Below the pieces are notes generated by a model, which searched no databases, was not told the origin of the DNA, and saw only the letters and a program-made list of their open reading frames with translations. Positions 8,596 through 17,960 of a stretch of DNA of 64,000 bases are shown piece after piece. The translations under genes were made by a program, and so were the position numbers. Each line of letters begins with the position of its first letter. Position 1 is the first letter of the stretch. The DNA comes from Roseomonas sp. (GTDB lineage Bacteria; Pseudomonadota; Alphaproteobacteria; Acetobacterales; Acetobacteraceae), in contig JAPSLO010000009.1 in assembly GCA_031180725.1 (NCBI GenBank), forward strand, positions 62,001-126,000, in the 5' to 3' direction.

Positions 8596-9804
8596 ATGCC
8601 GAAACTGCGTGCCGCCATCGTGGGGGGAGGCATCGGCGGGCTCTCGGCGGCGAATGCGCTGCTCCGCCGCGGCATCGAGGTCGCGGTCTACGAACAGGCG
8701 GCTGCCCTCGGCGAAGTCGGCGCCGGCGTGTTCATCTATCCCAACAGCCTCCGCCAGCTCGAGCGGATGGGGCTCGGCCCCGCGCTGGCCGCCGTCGGGG
8801 CCAAGGTGGGCCCGGCCTCGCGCTACTGCCGGATGGACGGCACGGTGGTCGGCCCGATCCTGACGACCGATTCCAGCGGCTGGAACGGTATGTATGGCAT
8901 GCACCGCGCCGACCTGCTGAATGTCCTGGCTGCCGCCATTCCCGCGGGCGCGATCCATACCGGCCATCGCTGTGTGGCCTTGCACCAGGATGGTCGCACC
9001 GCGCGGCTGGAATTCGCCAACGGCGCCACGGCTGAAGCCGATGTCGTCATCGCCGCCGACGGCATCCATTCGGCGCTGCAGCGCTATGTCGTCCCACCCT
9101 CGCCGCCGGAATACTCGGGCTCCCGCGCCTATCGTGGCCTGGTGCCGCGCGAGAAGCTGCCGGCATGGCGCGACGAGGCGCACCAGGTCTGGATGGGCGA
9201 CGGGAAGCACTTCATGGTCTTCCCCGTCCGCAGCGGAAAGCTGCTGAACTATGTCGGCTTTGTCCCCACCAGCAGCCAGACGGTCGAATCCTGGTCTGCC
9301 ATCGGCGATCGGGACGAGCTGGCGGCCTCCTTCGCCGGCTGGGACGCCCCGGTGACTGAGTTGCTGTCAAAGGTGGAGAGCTGCTTCTGGTGGGGCCTGT
9401 ATGACCGCGCCCCGCTGCCGGCCTGGACCAGCGGGCGGCTGGCGCTGTTGGGCGATGCCGCGCATCCCATGCTTCCGCATCTCGGCCAGGGCGCCAACCA
9501 GGCTGTCGAGGATGGCGTTGCCCTGGCGGTGCTGCTGGAAGGCCGCGACCCGGCGGAGGTGCCGGAGATCCTGCCGCGCTACGAGGCTTTCCGCCGCGTC
9601 CGCACCGACGTGATCCAGGCGGAGGCCCGCCGCAACGGCCTGCGCTACGATTCACGCACCGGCAGCCTGGAGCAGCGCGACCGGGAGATCGCGAATTCCG
9701 CCAAGTTCCGCCGGCGGCTCTACGACTATGATGTGGAGGCGGCGGCCATCGCATTCCGGGACCGGGGCGAAGCGCCGGCGGAACTCGAGGTCGCGCTGAC
9801 ATAG
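8596..9804 (+). CDS. FAD-dependent monooxygenase (salicylate / hydroxybenzoate hydroxylase type)
   Basis: This 402-residue single-component flavin hydroxylase of group A carries all three family motifs. They are the N-terminal dinucleotide fold (AAIVGGGIGGLSAANALLRR), the DG motif (VVIAADGIHSALQR), and the GD motif (ALLGDAAHPMLPHLGQGANQ). Such enzymes hydroxylate aromatic acids at NAD(P)H expense. The ATG at 8596 follows AAGGAACGCC and is preferred to an in-frame TTG at 8575. A Bug receptor starts 34 bases after the stop, which suggests uptake and hydroxylation of one aromatic acid under the divergent LysR regulator. Confidence 0.9.
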   Translation: MPKLRAAIVGGGIGGLSAANALLRRGIEVAVYEQAAALGEVGAGVFIYPNSLRQLERMGLGPALAAVGAKVGPASRYCRMDGTVVGPILTTDSSGWNGMYGMHRADLLNVLAAAIPAGAIHTGHRCVALHQDGRTARLEFANGATAEADVVIAADGIHSALQRYVVPPSPPEYSGSRAYRGLVPREKLPAWRDEAHQVWMGDGKHFMVFPVRSGKLLNYVGFVPTSSQTVESWSAIGDRDELAASFAGWDAPVTELLSKVESCFWWGLYDRAPLPAWTSGRLALLGDAAHPMLPHLGQGANQAVEDGVALAVLLEGRDPAEVPEILPRYEAFRRVRTDVIQAEARRNGLRYDSRTGSLEQRDREIANSAKFRRRLYDYDVEAAAIAFRDRGEAPAELEVALT

Positions 9805-9838
9805 GCCCAAGGCGAAGGCCGATCACGGGAGGACACGA

Positions 9839-10816
9839 ATGAAACGGCGCATGATCGGCATGGGGCTCGCGGCCTCCGGCCTGATGGCCCTGCTTCCAGG
9901 CGGTGGCCGCGCCCAGGCGCCTGCCTGGCCGAACCAGACGGTGCGCATCGTCGTGCCCTTTCCGGCCGGCGGCACGGCCGATTCAGTGCCGCGCATTGTC
10001 GCCGAGGGGCTGCGTGCGGCCTGGCGGCAGCCCGTGATCATCGACAACCGCCCGGGTGCCGGCGGCAATATCGGCACCGCGCATGTCGCGGCCGCGGCGC
10101 CGGATGGCTACACGCTGCTCGCTGCCCCGCCGCCTTCGCTGGCGATCAACCAGCATCTCTATGCGCGGCTCGGCTTCGACCCGGCTCAGCTCCGCCCCAT
10201 CACCATCATGGGTACCTCGCCCAATGTGGTGGAGGTTTCAAACAAGCTGGAGGTACGGACGCTGCAGGAGCTGATCGCGGCCGCGAAGGCGCGGCCGGGC
10301 GGGATCAACGCTGCCAATCAGGGCATGGGCACCACCTCGCACCTGACCGCCGCGATGTTCGAGGCTGCGGCCGGCGTGCGCTTCAACCACATCCCCTATG
10401 CCGGCACGGCGCCCGCGCTGAACGACCTGGTGGCCGGGCACGTCGACCTGTTCTTCGACAATCTTTCCTCCTCCCTGTCCTTCCATCAGTCCGGCGCCAC
10501 ACGGATCCTGGCCGTCTGCCAGGCCGAGCGCGCGCCGCAGATCCCGGACATTCCGACCGTCTCCGAACTCGCGCTGCCGGGCTTCTCGGCCATCGCCTGG
10601 TATGCCATCGCGGCGCCGCCCGGCACGCCCGATGCGATCATCGAGAAGATCAACCGCGACGCCGTCGCCGTTATCCGCCAGTCGGAGGTGCAGCGGCGCT
10701 TCGTGGAGCAGGCGGTGAAGCCGGTGGCCAATTCTCCGGAGGAGGCAGCGGCCTTCATCGCAGCCGAATCCAGGCTATGGGGCGAGGCGGTGCGCCGGAC
10801 TGGCCTGCGGCTCTGA
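9839..10816 (+). CDS. Tripartite tricarboxylate transporter receptor (Bug/TctC family)
   Basis: This 325-residue exported receptor has a signal peptide to about residue 25 (AQAPAWP). Family hallmarks are VRIVVPFPAGGTADSVPRIV, IIDNRPGAGGNIGTAHVA and YTLLAAPPPSLAINQ, and a RFNHIPYAGTAPALNDL segment in the second lobe. Bug proteins bind carboxylated ligands and feed a TctA/TctB permease, or act as sensors. No TctA or TctB is present in the window. It follows the FAD monooxygenase by 34 bases, so the ligand may be that enzyme's substrate. Confidence 0.93.
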   Translation: MKRRMIGMGLAASGLMALLPGGGRAQAPAWPNQTVRIVVPFPAGGTADSVPRIVAEGLRAAWRQPVIIDNRPGAGGNIGTAHVAAAAPDGYTLLAAPPPSLAINQHLYARLGFDPAQLRPITIMGTSPNVVEVSNKLEVRTLQELIAAAKARPGGINAANQGMGTTSHLTAAMFEAAAGVRFNHIPYAGTAPALNDLVAGHVDLFFDNLSSSLSFHQSGATRILAVCQAERAPQIPDIPTVSELALPGFSAIAWYAIAAPPGTPDAIIEKINRDAVAVIRQSEVQRRFVEQAVKPVANSPEEAAAFIAAESRLWGEAVRRTGLRL

Positions 10817-10900
10817 GGGCCGTGCGGTCCCGTTAGCGCGGCCGGCAGGCCGCTTCTCCCACAGCACTGTTTTCCAGCGCCTCCGGCTTGCACGGCCGGC

Positions 10901-10950
10901 ATCGTGGTCGGCATGGGCCATGCGGCCATCGCGCCCCGCGCATCCACAAT
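10901..10950 (+). pseudogene. Remnant duplicate of the thioredoxin-reductase-like C-terminus
   Basis: These 50 bases match 7416-7466, the codons for the IVVGMGHAAIAATRIHN stretch of the flavoprotein, at about 46 of 51 aligned positions. One base is missing, which breaks the frame. No start, upstream domain or other part of the gene is present. The fragment sits in the 255-base gap between the Bug receptor and the di-heme peroxidase and looks like a scar of duplication followed by deletion. Confidence 0.7.
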
Positions 10951-11071
10951 TCCTTCAAGCTCCCGCGAGCCCAGCCCGGCTGCCTGTTCGTGCCGGGTCG
11001 ATCCACCTTGCGGCAGGCCATCCTGTCCCGGTTGCAACGGCTTCAAGGAAGTCGGACGGAGGCTGGGGAAC

Positions 11072-12115
11072 ATGGGTCCGCGCCTGCTTCGGATGGCATC
11101 CTGCGTCATTGCTGCGCTGGTGCCGGCGCTCTCGGCGGCGCAGGACCGGACCCCGGCGCCCGAGCTGCGCGAGACCGCCACCGCCCTGTTCGGCACCCTC
11201 CGTGCCCCAACTCCGGCCGAGGCCGAAGCACCGATGGCGCGGCTGGGCCAGGCGCTGTTCTGGGATATCCGCCTTTCCGCCGATGGCCACACCGCCTGCG
11301 GAAGCTGCCATGTGCCGGGCGCCTGGGGGGCGGATCGCCGCGCCTTCTCCCGGGATGCGCGCGGCCGCTCCACCAGCCGCCATTCGCCCACGGTGCTGAA
11401 CAGCATGGCGGCCCCGGCCGGTCTGCGCTGGCTGGCCGATAGGCCCTCCGGCGCCGCGCAGGCGGAGAATTCCATCACCGGCTCCATGGGCTTCGCACGC
11501 GCCGAGGACATCCTGCCCGTGCTGCGCCGGCACGGCTATGAGCCTGCCTTCCGTGCTGCTTTCCCGAATGAGGCGAATCCCTTGACTCCGGCTAACTACG
11601 GCCGGGCCCTGCAGGCCTATCAGGCCACGCTGCGCACGCCCTCCGCCTTCGACCGCTGGCTGGCCGGCGAGGACAGCGCGATGACGGAACGCCAGCAGCG
11701 CGGCCTGCAGCGCTTCCTCGAGACAGGTTGCGCAGCCTGCCACAACGGCCCGCTCCTCGGCGGCGCGATGATGCAGCGCTTCGGTGTGGCGGAGGACTAT
11801 GCCCCCCATACCGGCTCCGCCCGGCCCGATATCGGCCTGGCCGCGGTGACGAAGAACGACGAGGACCGCTGGATCTTCCGCGTCGCCCCGCTGCGCAACG
11901 TCGCGCGCACCGCGCCCTATTTCCACGACGGCGCGGTGGCCGATCTGCGCCAGGCCACGCGCATCATGGCACGCGTCCAGCTCGGTCGGGAGCTGGAGGA
12001 GGCGGTTGTTGACGATCTGCTCGCCTTCATGGAGGCGCTGACCGGCGATCTGCCCGCAAACTACGCCCCGCCCGCCGGCATTCCTTTCGAGGTGCCGGCC
12101 GGCGCGGCGCCGTAA
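11072..12115 (+). CDS. Di-heme cytochrome c peroxidase / MauG family protein
   Basis: This 347-residue exported protein has a signal peptide ending near AALVPALSAAQD. It contains two c-type heme motifs, CGSCH at residues 76-80 and CAACH at 220-224. The characteristic FWDIRLSADGHTACGSCH context and the C-terminal PLRNVARTAPYFHDGA segment place it among bacterial di-heme peroxidases and MauG-like proteins. These act in the periplasm on peroxide or on protein and metabolite substrates. The frame opens earlier (10904), but ATG 11072 starts the signal peptide. Its last 55 bases overlap the convergent Lrp gene tail to tail. Confidence 0.88.
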   Translation: MGPRLLRMASCVIAALVPALSAAQDRTPAPELRETATALFGTLRAPTPAEAEAPMARLGQALFWDIRLSADGHTACGSCHVPGAWGADRRAFSRDARGRSTSRHSPTVLNSMAAPAGLRWLADRPSGAAQAENSITGSMGFARAEDILPVLRRHGYEPAFRAAFPNEANPLTPANYGRALQAYQATLRTPSAFDRWLAGEDSAMTERQQRGLQRFLETGCAACHNGPLLGGAMMQRFGVAEDYAPHTGSARPDIGLAAVTKNDEDRWIFRVAPLRNVARTAPYFHDGAVADLRQATRIMARVQLGRELEEAVVDDLLAFMEALTGDLPANYAPPAGIPFEVPAGAAP

Positions 12116-12567
12116 CGCGCGTCACCGCCGCCGCCGCGGATTACCGTGCGGATGGCGAAGCTGGACTGGATGCGCGCCACGCCGGGCATGCGGGACAGCG
12201 CTTCCTTGTGGATGCGCTCGTAATCCATGGCGTCGCGCGCTTCCACCCGCAGCAGGTAGTCGGCAATGCCGGTCATCAGGTAGCACTCGCGCACTTCCGG
12301 GCAGCGGCGCACCGCGTCCTCGAAGCGGCGCAGATGATCGTCGGTCTGGCGCTCCAGCGTGATCTGCACGATCACCGTCACCGTGTCGCGCTGCGGCGGC
12401 TCCTCGACGACCACGGTATAGCCGCGGATGGTGCCGTTGCGTTCCAGCAGGCGCAGCCGGCGCAGGCAGGCCGAGGGCGATAGCCCCACCGCCTCGGCCA
12501 GCGCGGCATTAGGCATGCGGCCGTCGCGGCGCAACTCGCGGATGATGGCGCGGTCGATCTCGTCCAT
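12061..12567 (-). CDS. Lrp/AsnC-family transcriptional regulator
   Basis: This 168-residue regulator has an N-terminal winged helix (MDEIDRAIIRELRRDGRMPN, then AEAVGLSPSACLRRLRLLE) and a C-terminal RAM ligand-binding domain (residues 65-150). The ATG at 12567 begins the canonical sequence; the frame is open to 12627. It is divergent from dadA across 156 bases, and Lrp-type control of D-amino acid dehydrogenase by alanine or leucine is well established in other proteobacteria. The C-terminal tail is Gly/Ala-rich and overlaps the peroxidase 3' end by 55 bases, so the tail may be a recent extension. Confidence 0.9.
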   Translation of the reverse strand: MDEIDRAIIRELRRDGRMPNAALAEAVGLSPSACLRRLRLLERNGTIRGYTVVVEEPPQRDTVTVIVQITLERQTDDHLRRFEDAVRRCPEVRECYLMTGIADYLLRVEARDAMDYERIHKEALSRMPGVARIQSSFAIRTVIRGGGGDARYGAAPAGTSKGMPAGGA

Positions 12568-12723
12568 GTGAGCAGCGCTTTCGGCAGGTCCTGCGATTCT
12601 GAGCAATATTATGCGAAATAGGCACACGTTCCGCCATCCGATGCGTCGGATCCGCCGGAAATTCGTCTATCCCTCCGGATATCATCCTTCTGTCACAACC
12701 CTCTCCGGCAGAGGAATCCGGCG

Positions 12724-13983
12724 ATGCGCGTGCTTGTCCTCGGCAGTGGCGTCATCGGCGTGGCAAGCGCCTGGTACCTGGCCCGCGCGGGCCATGAAGT
12801 GACGGTGCTGGACCGTCGGCCCGGCCCGGGCATGGAGACCAGCTTCGCCAATGCCGGCCAGGTCTCCCCCGGCTATTCCGCCCCCTGGGCGGGCCCCGGC
12901 ATTCCGGTGAAGGCGATCAAGTGGTTGATGATGCGCCACCGTCCCTTCGTCCTGTGGCCCAGCCTCGATCAGGGCCTCTACCGCTGGCTCGGCCAGATGC
13001 TGGCCAACTGCACCGCCGCCGCCTATGCGCTGAACAAGTCCCGCATGGTGCGACTGGCCGAATATTCCCGCGACTGCCTGAAGGAACTGCGGCGCGAGAC
13101 TGGCATCCACTACGACGAACGCACCAAGGGCACGCTGCAGCTTTTCCGCACCCAGAAGCAGCTCGATGCGGTCGGCACCGATATCGAGGTGCTGAAGCAG
13201 TACGATGTGCGCTACGCCCTGCTGGACCCCGCCGGCTGCGTGGCGGCGGAACCGGCGCTGGCGCGCGTTGCCGGCAAGTATGTCGGCGGCCTGCAATTGC
13301 CGGGCGACGAGACGGGCGACGCCTTTCTCTTCACCCAGCGCCTGGCCGCGCTGGCCGCCAATGCCGGCGTCACCTTCCGCTTCGGCGTCACGATCAGCGG
13401 CCTGACCACCGAGGCTGGCCAGGTCACGGGTGTGGAGACCAGCGAGAGCCGCTTCACCGCCGACCGCTACGTGGTGGCCATGGGCAGCTACACGCCGGCG
13501 CTGCTGCGCCCGCTGGACGTCCATGTGCCGGTCTATCCGGTCAAGGGCTATTCGCTGACCATCCCGATCCGCGACGAGGCGGGCGCCCCCGTCTCCACGG
13601 TGATGGACGAGACCTACAAGGTCGCCATCACCCGCCTCGGCGACCGCATCCGCGTCGGTGGCACGGCCGAACTCGCCGGCTTCTCGCTCCGCCTGCGCAA
13701 GCCGCGGCGCGAGACGCTGGAGCATTCCGTGACGGACCTCTTCCCCGATGGCGGCGATGTCGCCAGGGCCAGCTTCTGGACCGGCTTGCGCCCGATGACG
13801 CCGGACGGCACGCCGGTGGTGGGGCCGACGCGCTACAGCAACCTCTTCCTCAACACCGGCCATGGCACGCTGGGCTGGACCATGGCCTGCGGCTCCGGCC
13901 GGCTGCTGGCCGACCTCATCTCCGGCCGCAAGCCGGAGATCGCCGCGGACGACCTGGCCGTGGCACGCTACGCGACCGCCTAG
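12724..13983 (+). CDS. dadA: D-amino acid dehydrogenase
   Basis: This 419-residue FAD-dependent enzyme oxidises D-amino acids, typically D-alanine, to 2-oxo acids and passes electrons to the respiratory chain at the inner membrane. The N-terminus has [20 protein letters not shown], followed by [20 protein letters not shown], a signature of Dad[25 protein letters not shown] and [15 protein letters not shown] follow, and the C-terminal FAD contact is [16 protein letters not shown]. Length agrees with the family. The ATG follows GGCAGAGGAATCCGGCG. The divergent Lrp gene supports the assignment. Confidence 0.95.
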   Translation: MRVLVLGSGVIGVASAWYLARAGHEVTVLDRRPGPGMETSFANAGQVSPGYSAPWAGPGIPVKAIKWLMMRHRPFVLWPSLDQGLYRWLGQMLANCTAAAYALNKSRMVRLAEYSRDCLKELRRETGIHYDERTKGTLQLFRTQKQLDAVGTDIEVLKQYDVRYALLDPAGCVAAEPALARVAGKYVGGLQLPGDETGDAFLFTQRLAALAANAGVTFRFGVTISGLTTEAGQVTGVETSESRFTADRYVVAMGSYTPALLRPLDVHVPVYPVKGYSLTIPIRDEAGAPVSTVMDETYKVAITRLGDRIRVGGTAELAGFSLRLRKPRRETLEHSVTDLFPDGGDVARASFWTGLRPMTPDGTPVVGPTRYSNLFLNTGHGTLGWTMACGSGRLLADLISGRKPEIAADDLAVARYATA

Positions 13984-14080
13984 GCGCCGCGCCGGCCTGT
14001 GACGCCACGGGCACGATCCTGCCTCGGACGATCGCAAACGAACGGTTGACCGTCCGGCGGGCGTCCCGCATGTCGGGGGC

Positions 14081-15829
14081 ATGACCGGCCACGACACCCC
14101 GCTGATCGCGACCATCGCAGCGGGCCTCGTGCTCGCCTTCCTCTTCGGCATGCTCGCGCACCGGCTGCGGCTGTCGCCGCTCGTCGGCTACCTGGCGGCC
14201 GGCGTCGTGGTCGGGCCCTTCACGCCAGGCTTCATCGCGGACGCGGAACTCGCGGCTGAGCTCGCCGACATCGGCGTCATCCTGCTGATGTTCGGCGTCG
14301 GCCTGCATTTCTCGCCCCATGAGCTGATGGCGGTTCGTGCCATCGCCGTGCCGGGCGCGCTGGTGCAGATCTTGGTGGCAACGGCCCTCGGCATGGCGCT
14401 GGCGTGGGGGATGGGCTGGGGAATCGGTGCCGGCCTCGTCCTTGGCCTCGCGCTCTCCGTCGCCTCCACGGTCGTGGTCGTCCGTGCGCTGCAAGAGCGT
14501 CATCTGCTGGAATCCGAGCGCGGGCGTATCGCCGTCGGCTGGCTGATCATGGAGGACCTGGTGACAGTCCTCGCCCTCGTGCTGCTGCCCGGCCTGGCAT
14601 CGCTGCTCGCGGGCAGCGCACAGCTGCCGATGGGCGAGCTGGCGGCCGGCATCGGCATTACGCTGCTCAAGGTCGCTGCCTTCATCGCGCTGATGCTGGT
14701 CGCGGGCCGGCGGGTCATTCCCTGGATCATGCACTACGCGGCCCATACCGGCTCGCGCGAGCTGTTCCGCCTGGCGGTCTACGCCATCGCCCTCGGGGTC
14801 GCCTTCGGCGCGGCCAGGCTCTTCGAGGTGAGCTTCGCGCTCGGCGCTTTCTTCGCCGGCATGATGATGGGCGAGAGCCGCCTCAGTCAGCGCGCCGCGG
14901 AGGAGGCGCTGCCGCTGCGCGACGCCTTCGCGGTGCTGTTCTTCGTCTCGGTGGGCATGCTGTTCAACCCCGGCGTGCTGCTTGACGCGCCGTTGGCCCT
15001 GCTCGCCACCTTGCTCATCATCATGGTCGGCAATCCCATCGCCGCCTTCGTTACCGTGCGCGCCTTCGGCCACCCCACCGGCACGGCGGTCACCGTCTCC
15101 GCCGCGCTGGCGCAGATCGGCGAGTTCTCCTTCATCCTGACCGGACTCGGCGTTGCGCTGGGCGTGCTGCCGGTAGAGGGGAGGGACCTCGTGCTCGCGG
15201 GCGCGATCATCTCCATCACGCTCAACCCCTTCATCTTCGCCGCCGTCGAGCGCGGCCGCACGCGGCTGCTGACGCGCCTCCGGTTCACCTCCGACCACCC
15301 ACCCGCTGCCCCGGCATCCGCGCCGCAACCCGCCTTGCCCGCCGCGCCGCCGCCCGGGCCCGTCGCGGCGACCGCCGCCGAGCCCGAGCCGGAGGCGCCC
15401 GTGGTCACCACCCTCACCGACCACGACATCATTATCGGCTATGGCCGCGTGGGCTCGCTGATCGGCCCGGGGCTGGTCGACGCCGGCCGCCCGGTGCTGG
15501 TGATCTCGGACGACGAGGAGGCCGGCGTGGCCGCGCGCGCCGCGGGGGCCGAGGTCATCATTGGCAATGCCGCCGACCCCGAGGTGATGTCCGCCGCGAA
15601 CCTGCCCGCCGCGCGCCGACTCTTCTGCACCATCCCCGAGGCCTTCGAAGCCGGTCAGGTTGTCCAGCAGGCCCGCGCGCTGAACCCCCGCCTCCAGATC
15701 CTTGCCCGCGCCCATTCCGACGAGGCGGTGGCACATCTGATGGGCCTTGGCGCCGATACGACGGTGCTGGGCGAGCGAGAGATCGCGCTGCGGATGATGG
15801 AGCAGGCTGGCGCGGCGGAGGAGAAGTGA
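14081..15829 (+). CDS. CPA2-family cation:proton antiporter with TrkA-N domain (YbaL/KefB-like)
   Basis: This 582-residue membrane protein has about twelve spans in residues 1-390 (RLRLSPLVGYLAAGVVVGPF, LFEVSFALGAFFAGMMMGES). A proline/alanine-rich linker of about 45 residues follows, then a cytosolic Rossmann TrkA-N domain that begins HDIIIGYGRVGSLIGPGL near residue 447. This is the architecture of KefB/KefC and YbaL, which exchange K+ or Na+ for protons and are gated by nucleotide. No glutathione ancillary subunit (KefF/KefG) is nearby, so YbaL-like is the safer label. It converges on the isomerase gene 22 bases away. Confidence 0.9.
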   Translation: MTGHDTPLIATIAAGLVLAFLFGMLAHRLRLSPLVGYLAAGVVVGPFTPGFIADAELAAELADIGVILLMFGVGLHFSPHELMAVRAIAVPGALVQILVATALGMALAWGMGWGIGAGLVLGLALSVASTVVVVRALQERHLLESERGRIAVGWLIMEDLVTVLALVLLPGLASLLAGSAQLPMGELAAGIGITLLKVAAFIALMLVAGRRVIPWIMHYAAHTGSRELFRLAVYAIALGVAFGAARLFEVSFALGAFFAGMMMGESRLSQRAAEEALPLRDAFAVLFFVSVGMLFNPGVLLDAPLALLATLLIIMVGNPIAAFVTVRAFGHPTGTAVTVSAALAQIGEFSFILTGLGVALGVLPVEGRDLVLAGAIISITLNPFIFAAVERGRTRLLTRLRFTSDHPPAAPASAPQPALPAAPPPGPVAATAAEPEPEAPVVTTLTDHDIIIGYGRVGSLIGPGLVDAGRPVLVISDDEEAGVAARAAGAEVIIGNAADPEVMSAANLPAARRLFCTIPEAFEAGQVVQQARALNPRLQILARAHSDEAVAHLMGLGADTTVLGEREIALRMMEQAGAAEEK

Positions 15830-15850
15830 GCCTCGGCCGGCGCGGTCCGC

Positions 15851-16465
15851 TTACTCCCCCGCCAGGTGCCGCTCCACGAAATCCAGCCGGTCCTGCCCCC
15901 AGAAGATCTCCTCGGCGATGACGTAGCTCGGCGCGCCGAAGACACCGCGGGCCAGCGCCGCCTGGCTGTCCGCCTGGCGCTGCGCCTCCCAGCGCGGATC
16001 CTCGGCCAGCGCCAGCAGGGCAGGGGCGTCCAGCCCCAGTTCAGTCATCAGCCGCGCCAGCGTGGCGGGATCGGCGGGGTCGGCCTCCTCCTCCCACAAC
16101 GCCTTCAGGATGCGATGCGCCAGCGCCACCGCCGGCACATCGCCCATCGTCTCCCGCGCCGCGATGACGCAGGCGGCACCAAAGGTCTCGTCGAAGGGCG
16201 AATGCCGCGGCGTCAGCACCAGGGGCACGCCCAGATGCGCGCGCCAGCGCCGCAGTTCCTGCATCCGGTACGCCTGCCGCTGCGGGCTGCGCTTCGGCAG
16301 CGGCAACCCGCCGGAATTCGGGAAGATCACGCTGCGGAAATCCACCGCAAAGGGCCGCAGCGCCACGCCGTGGCGCCGCGCGATCTCCTCGATGCGCGGC
16401 GCGCCCAGATGCGCCCAGGGGCTGTTCAGGGACAGGTAGTAGTCGATCCGCGCTTCGCGCCCCAT
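15851..16465 (-). CDS. 2-hydroxychromene-2-carboxylate isomerase (DsbA/kappa-GST fold)
   Basis: This roughly 204-residue protein opens with IDYYLSLNSPWAHLGAPRIE, the family's thioredoxin-like start in which a Ser replaces the catalytic Cys. It ends with GVFGAPSYVIAEEIFWGQDR and DFVERHL, both typical. HCCA isomerases interconvert 2-hydroxychromene-2-carboxylate and benzalpyruvates in naphthalene-type degradation, with glutathione as cofactor; many homologues act on unknown substrates. The ATG at 16465 lies 17 bases after the Bug stop, so the two genes form an operon read leftward. Confidence 0.85.
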   Translation of the reverse strand: MGREARIDYYLSLNSPWAHLGAPRIEEIARRHGVALRPFAVDFRSVIFPNSGGLPLPKRSPQRQAYRMQELRRWRAHLGVPLVLTPRHSPFDETFGAACVIAARETMGDVPAVALAHRILKALWEEEADPADPATLARLMTELGLDAPALLALAEDPRWEAQRQADSQAALARGVFGAPSYVIAEEIFWGQDRLDFVERHLAGE

Positions 16466-16482
16466 GGGCCGGTGGCCTCCGC

Positions 16483-17460
16483 TTACTGCACCTTGATGTT
16501 GCGCGCCCTGATCATGTCGCGCCACTTCGCATTCTCGCTGCGGAAGTATTCAGGCCACTGCTCGGGCGTGCTGACGGCCGGCACCACCGCTAGCGCGGCG
16601 AGGCGCTGGCGCGTCTCCTGCGCCTCGATCGCGGCCTTCGCCACCTCATGCGCGCGGCGGATGATGTCGGGCGGCAGCCCGGCCGGGCCTTGCAGGGCGA
16701 TGTGCTCCTCCACCACCACGCCGGGATAGCCCTGCTCGGCGAAGGTCGGGATTTCGGGCGCCAGCGGGCTGCGCTGCGCGGTGGTGATGCCCAGGGCGCG
16801 CAGCGCGCCGGCCTGGACCTGCGGCAGCACGCCGGAGGCCGCCTGGAAGACCATCGGCGTCTCGTTCGCCATCACCGCCTGCACCGCCGGACCACCGCCG
16901 CGATAGCCGACATCCACCAGGTTCAGCCCGGCTTCCTGCAGGAACAGCTCCGTGGCCAGGTGCGTGGAACTGCCAGTGCCGGAATTGGCATAGGTGATCT
17001 GGCTGTTCGGCTGCTTCGCGCGCGCCACGAAGTCCGGCACGTTCCGCGCCGGGAAGCTGGGATGCACCACCATGATGATGGGCATGGCGGCCAGCAGGCC
17101 GATGCCCACCAGGTCGCGCTCGTTGTCATAGGGAAGCTGGTACAACCAGGGCGCCATGGCATAGGTGCTGACAGTGCTGACCAGCAGCGTGGTGCCATCC
17201 GGCCGCGCCCGGGCGACGGAGTTGAAGCCGATCGTGCCATTTGCGCCGGTGCGGTTGTCCACCACGAAGCTGCGCCCGGTATCCTGCGACATGCGCTGCG
17301 CCAGGATGCGCGCCACCGCATCGGTGGAACCGCCCGCCGCCCAGGGCACCACCAGCGTCACCGGGCGGCTGGGCCAGGACTCCTGGGCCAGCGCGGGACG
17401 CGGCAGCAGCGGCATGGCGGCCAGGGCGCCAAGGCGTGCCAGCGCACGGCGGGTGAGCAT
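16483..17460 (-). CDS. Bug/TctC family receptor
   Basis: This 325-residue protein starts at ATG 17460 with a signal peptide (LARLGALAAMPLLPRPALAQ) that has a weak twin-arginine look. Landmarks are VTLVVPWAAGGSTDAVARIL, VVDNRTGANGTIGFNSVA, NSGTGSSTHLATELF and LVDVGYRGGGPAVQAVM. It is upstream of the chromene-carboxylate isomerase in the same operon, so an aromatic acid is a plausible ligand. No membrane subunits of a tripartite transporter are near. Confidence 0.92.
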   Translation of the reverse strand: MLTRRALARLGALAAMPLLPRPALAQESWPSRPVTLVVPWAAGGSTDAVARILAQRMSQDTGRSFVVDNRTGANGTIGFNSVARARPDGTTLLVSTVSTYAMAPWLYQLPYDNERDLVGIGLLAAMPIIMVVHPSFPARNVPDFVARAKQPNSQITYANSGTGSSTHLATELFLQEAGLNLVDVGYRGGGPAVQAVMANETPMVFQAASGVLPQVQAGALRALGITTAQRSPLAPEIPTFAEQGYPGVVVEEHIALQGPAGLPPDIIRRAHEVAKAAIEAQETRQRLAALAVVPAVSTPEQWPEYFRSENAKWRDMIRARNIKVQ

Positions 17461-17960
17461 GGGCGTTCCTCCACTCGGATAGGATGACCGGCTGGGTTCC
17501 GATTCTGGCCGCATCCTGCATGGCGGCCAGCAGTGCGTCCATCGGGGCATCCTGCAGATCCTCCACCGCCGGCATTCCCGGACAGTCCCTGGGTGATCGT
17601 CCCTGAATGAATGCGAGATCCCTGCGTTTGGCCCCGAGCGGACACCGCGACGGTTCGGGGCACAGATTGTCCCACAGGATCATGGGTGCCGGACGATAGA
17701 ATGCGGGCAATTTCCGCCTCATAAGCCTGCCGTTACTTTAGCATTATTATATCGCATAGGGCCCTTCTGCCGGCTTGCAGCACTTTCATGCCGCTTTTTC
17801 CTCTCGCAACCGGCAGAGCGCTGGATGCAGGATCATCGCGGGCCGCCTCCGACATCTCGCGGGCCGGTCCTGCCGGCCGGGGGATCTTCTGGGCCGGTTC
17901 CACAGCGGCATGAACGCCGCTGGCGGCGGCATCTGCGATCTCAAAACGAGGAAACGAGCG
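17461..17960. other. Intergenic region between Bug and RTX genes
   Basis: This 500-base divergent gap has no convincing gene. A short AT-rich patch (TTAGCATTATTATATCGC, near 17737-17754) stands out against the GC-rich background and is the best place for promoters of either neighbour. The open frames across it show no family resemblance. Confidence 0.6.

Noticed and set aside
14040-14080. TTGACCGTCCGG upstream of the antiporter as a sixth TetR site
   Set aside because: It lacks the palindromic second half and lies far from the cluster.
13916-15736. 606-codon open frame antisense to the dadA/antiporter region
   Set aside because: Composition is Arg/Gly/His/Gln-rich with no family motif; it is the mirror of strongly biased rightward genes.
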